Assembly (NCBI GenBank): GCA_002402025.1
Contig: NVUU01000064.1
Coordinates: 1-6,834 of the forward strand
DNA length: 6,834 bases
DNA from: Candidatus Aerophobota bacterium
GTDB lineage: Bacteria > Chlamydiota > Chlamydiia > Chlamydiales > GCA-2402025
Direction: 5' to 3'
Shown: piece by piece, positions 5,888 to 6,834 of the stretch
Layout of the letters: the number at the start of each line of letters is the position of its first letter
Numbering within the stretch: the stretch's first letter is position 1
The notes under the pieces: generated by a model
Told to the model about the DNA's origin: nothing
The model's database searches: none
What the model saw: the letters and a program-made list of their open reading frames with translations, nothing else
Program-made: the position numbers and the translations under genes

Positions 5888-6834
5888 ATGCGTCGATCTA
5901 TTTGTTATTCAGAACCGAAAATTGCACTAGCTGGGCAGCCATCTCCCATAAAGTTCACCTACTCCCCTGCGAGCAATCTTCCAAAAGGGACGAGACTTAA
6001 ATTTGATCCCTTGTCAAGAGGCAGAAAAATCGACTGGGAAATCCCAAGCGCAAACGCTAAAAGTAAAACATCTGGGATATGGTTAATACCTCCGACTGGC
6101 ACAAAAATTCTTGGAAAATCTGTACAAGGAAAAAGCCTTGTATGCCCTCAGTTTGAGTTCGTACTCCCTCAGGAAGTAAAAGCTGGAGAAGAATTTTCTA
6201 TCATCTTAAATGGTGTAGAAAAAACAGACACAGCACCAAAAGCTCAACATCACGTACAAAGAAGAAGACCTTTTTATCTCTATATCGATACGAAAGGAAA
6301 AGGAGACTATAAAGATCCTGAAATCTTCAGCATCGATGTAAGAGGGTCAACCCTTCATAATATCCGAGTGATCGCACCTTCAATGGTGAGTAAGAACGAG
6401 CGTTTTGATATTGTTGTACGCTTTGAAGATCAATTCGGAAACCTCACAGCAAATGCTGAAGAAGGTACGCTTATAGAGCTTTCTTACGAGCAGTTAAGAG
6501 AAAACCTTAACTGGAAGTTGTTTGTTCCTGAAACAGGATTTATTAACCTTCCGAACCTTTATTTTAATGAGACAGGCATCTATCGCATCAAGCTTCTAAA
6601 TACGATGACAAATAAAGCTTATTTTTCTTGCCCAATCCAATGCATAGAATCTGGTGATAATAGAAGCATCTACTGGGGAACATTCCACGGTGAATCCGAA
6701 AGATTCGATGCATCAAACCAAATCGAGTCATGTCTGAGACATTTTAGAGATGACTACGCGTATTATTTCTACGGAACTTCTTCTTTTGAAAATGAAAGTG
6801 AAACTTCTCCTGATGTATGGAAGAATGTCACTTT
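5888..6834 (+). CDS. DUF3604-like protein, 3'-truncated by window edge
   Basis: The frame is open from ATG 5888 to the window end, giving 315 visible residues. The N-terminal part (about 10-255) looks like an all-beta region: one segment (IALAGQPSPIKFTYSP) and a later one (NIRVIAPSMVSKNERFDIVVRFEDQFGN, in pieces 159-185) resemble Ig-like or sandwich folds. It leads to IYWGTFHGESERFD (261-274), which recalls the YWGDLHGHS motif opening DUF3604, a PHP-like metal-dependent domain. The rest of that domain is outside the window. There is no clear signal peptide or membrane helix, so it is probably cytosolic or exported by another route. A GTGGGG stretch (5873-5878) is a weak ribosome binding site nine bases before the ATG; a TTG at 5882 is an alternative start. 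From memory, a similar long protein (CT425) follows the CBS gene in Chlamydia with rsbV between them; no rsbV is present here. Substrate and reaction are unknown. Confidence 0.75.
   Translation, partial: MRRSICYSEPKIALAGQPSPIKFTYSPASNLPKGTRLKFDPLSRGRKIDWEIPSANAKSKTSGIWLIPPTGTKILGKSVQGKSLVCPQFEFVLPQEVKAGEEFSIILNGVEKTDTAPKAQHHVQRRRPFYLYIDTKGKGDYKDPEIFSIDVRGSTLHNIRVIAPSMVSKNERFDIVVRFEDQFGNLTANAEEGTLIELSYEQLRENLNWKLFVPETGFINLPNLYFNETGIYRIKLLNTMTNKAYFSCPIQCIESGDNRSIYWGTFHGESERFDASNQIESCLRHFRDDYAYYFYGTSSFENESETSPDVWKNVT

Overview
The window is gene-dense, all genes run on the + strand, and the base composition is moderately AT-rich and even throughout. It looks like a chromosomal segment from a member of the Chlamydiae, probably an environmental lineage rather than Chlamydia itself. 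The best taxonomic marker is a 53-residue small basic protein at 3761-3922. Its core (RNVLKRFER..ALRKLGKW...LPKT) matches a family I know only from Chlamydiae, Verrucomicrobia and Planctomycetes. From memory, the order small basic protein / ybeY / CBS-domain protein also recalls the CT421.2-CT422-CT423 stretch of Chlamydia trachomatis. The host assignment is inference and no database search was possible.

Layout. (1) 1-1696: 3' part of an RNase R gene (end of the second cold-shock domain, complete RNB catalytic domain, S1 domain); its 5' end lies outside the window. (2) 1774-3507: a tight, overlapping three-gene cluster of two tandem DUF502 two-helix membrane proteins (paralogues) followed by a DNA polymerase III chi (HolC)-like subunit. 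(3) 3514-3922: a strong sigma70-type promoter driving two very small, very basic proteins of 57 and 53 residues. Neither has a full-length entry in a 60-codon ORF scan, one being too short and the other only seen with a false upstream start. (4) 3932-4420: ybeY, an rRNA-maturation endoribonuclease, starting at GTG nine bases after the small basic gene. (5) 4482-5807: a CNNM/CorC-type membrane protein with a DUF21 domain, a CBS pair and a CorC_HlyC domain. (6) 5888 to the end: 5' part of a DUF3604-like protein, cut by the window edge before its main domain is complete.

How the genes may work together. Several products point to RNA and ribosome quality control: RNase R degrades structured RNA, YbeY matures rRNA, and the two tiny basic proteins sit in the same transcription unit as ybeY, so ribosome or RNA association is plausible. 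HolC belongs to replication but is wired into a unit with DUF502 membrane proteins. The CorC-like protein is an apparent ion-transport or regulatory membrane protein, but its transmembrane domain has lost acidic signature residues.

I see no tRNA, rRNA, CRISPR array, insertion sequence or phage gene, and no convincing rho-independent terminator. No stretch longer than 300 bases lacks a gene; the longest gap is 80 bases (5808-5887). I found no clear new multi-gene system. The items most worth following up are the pair of micro-proteins in front of ybeY, the DUF502 pair coupled to holC, and the altered signature residues in YbeY, the CorC-like protein and the DUF3604 protein.
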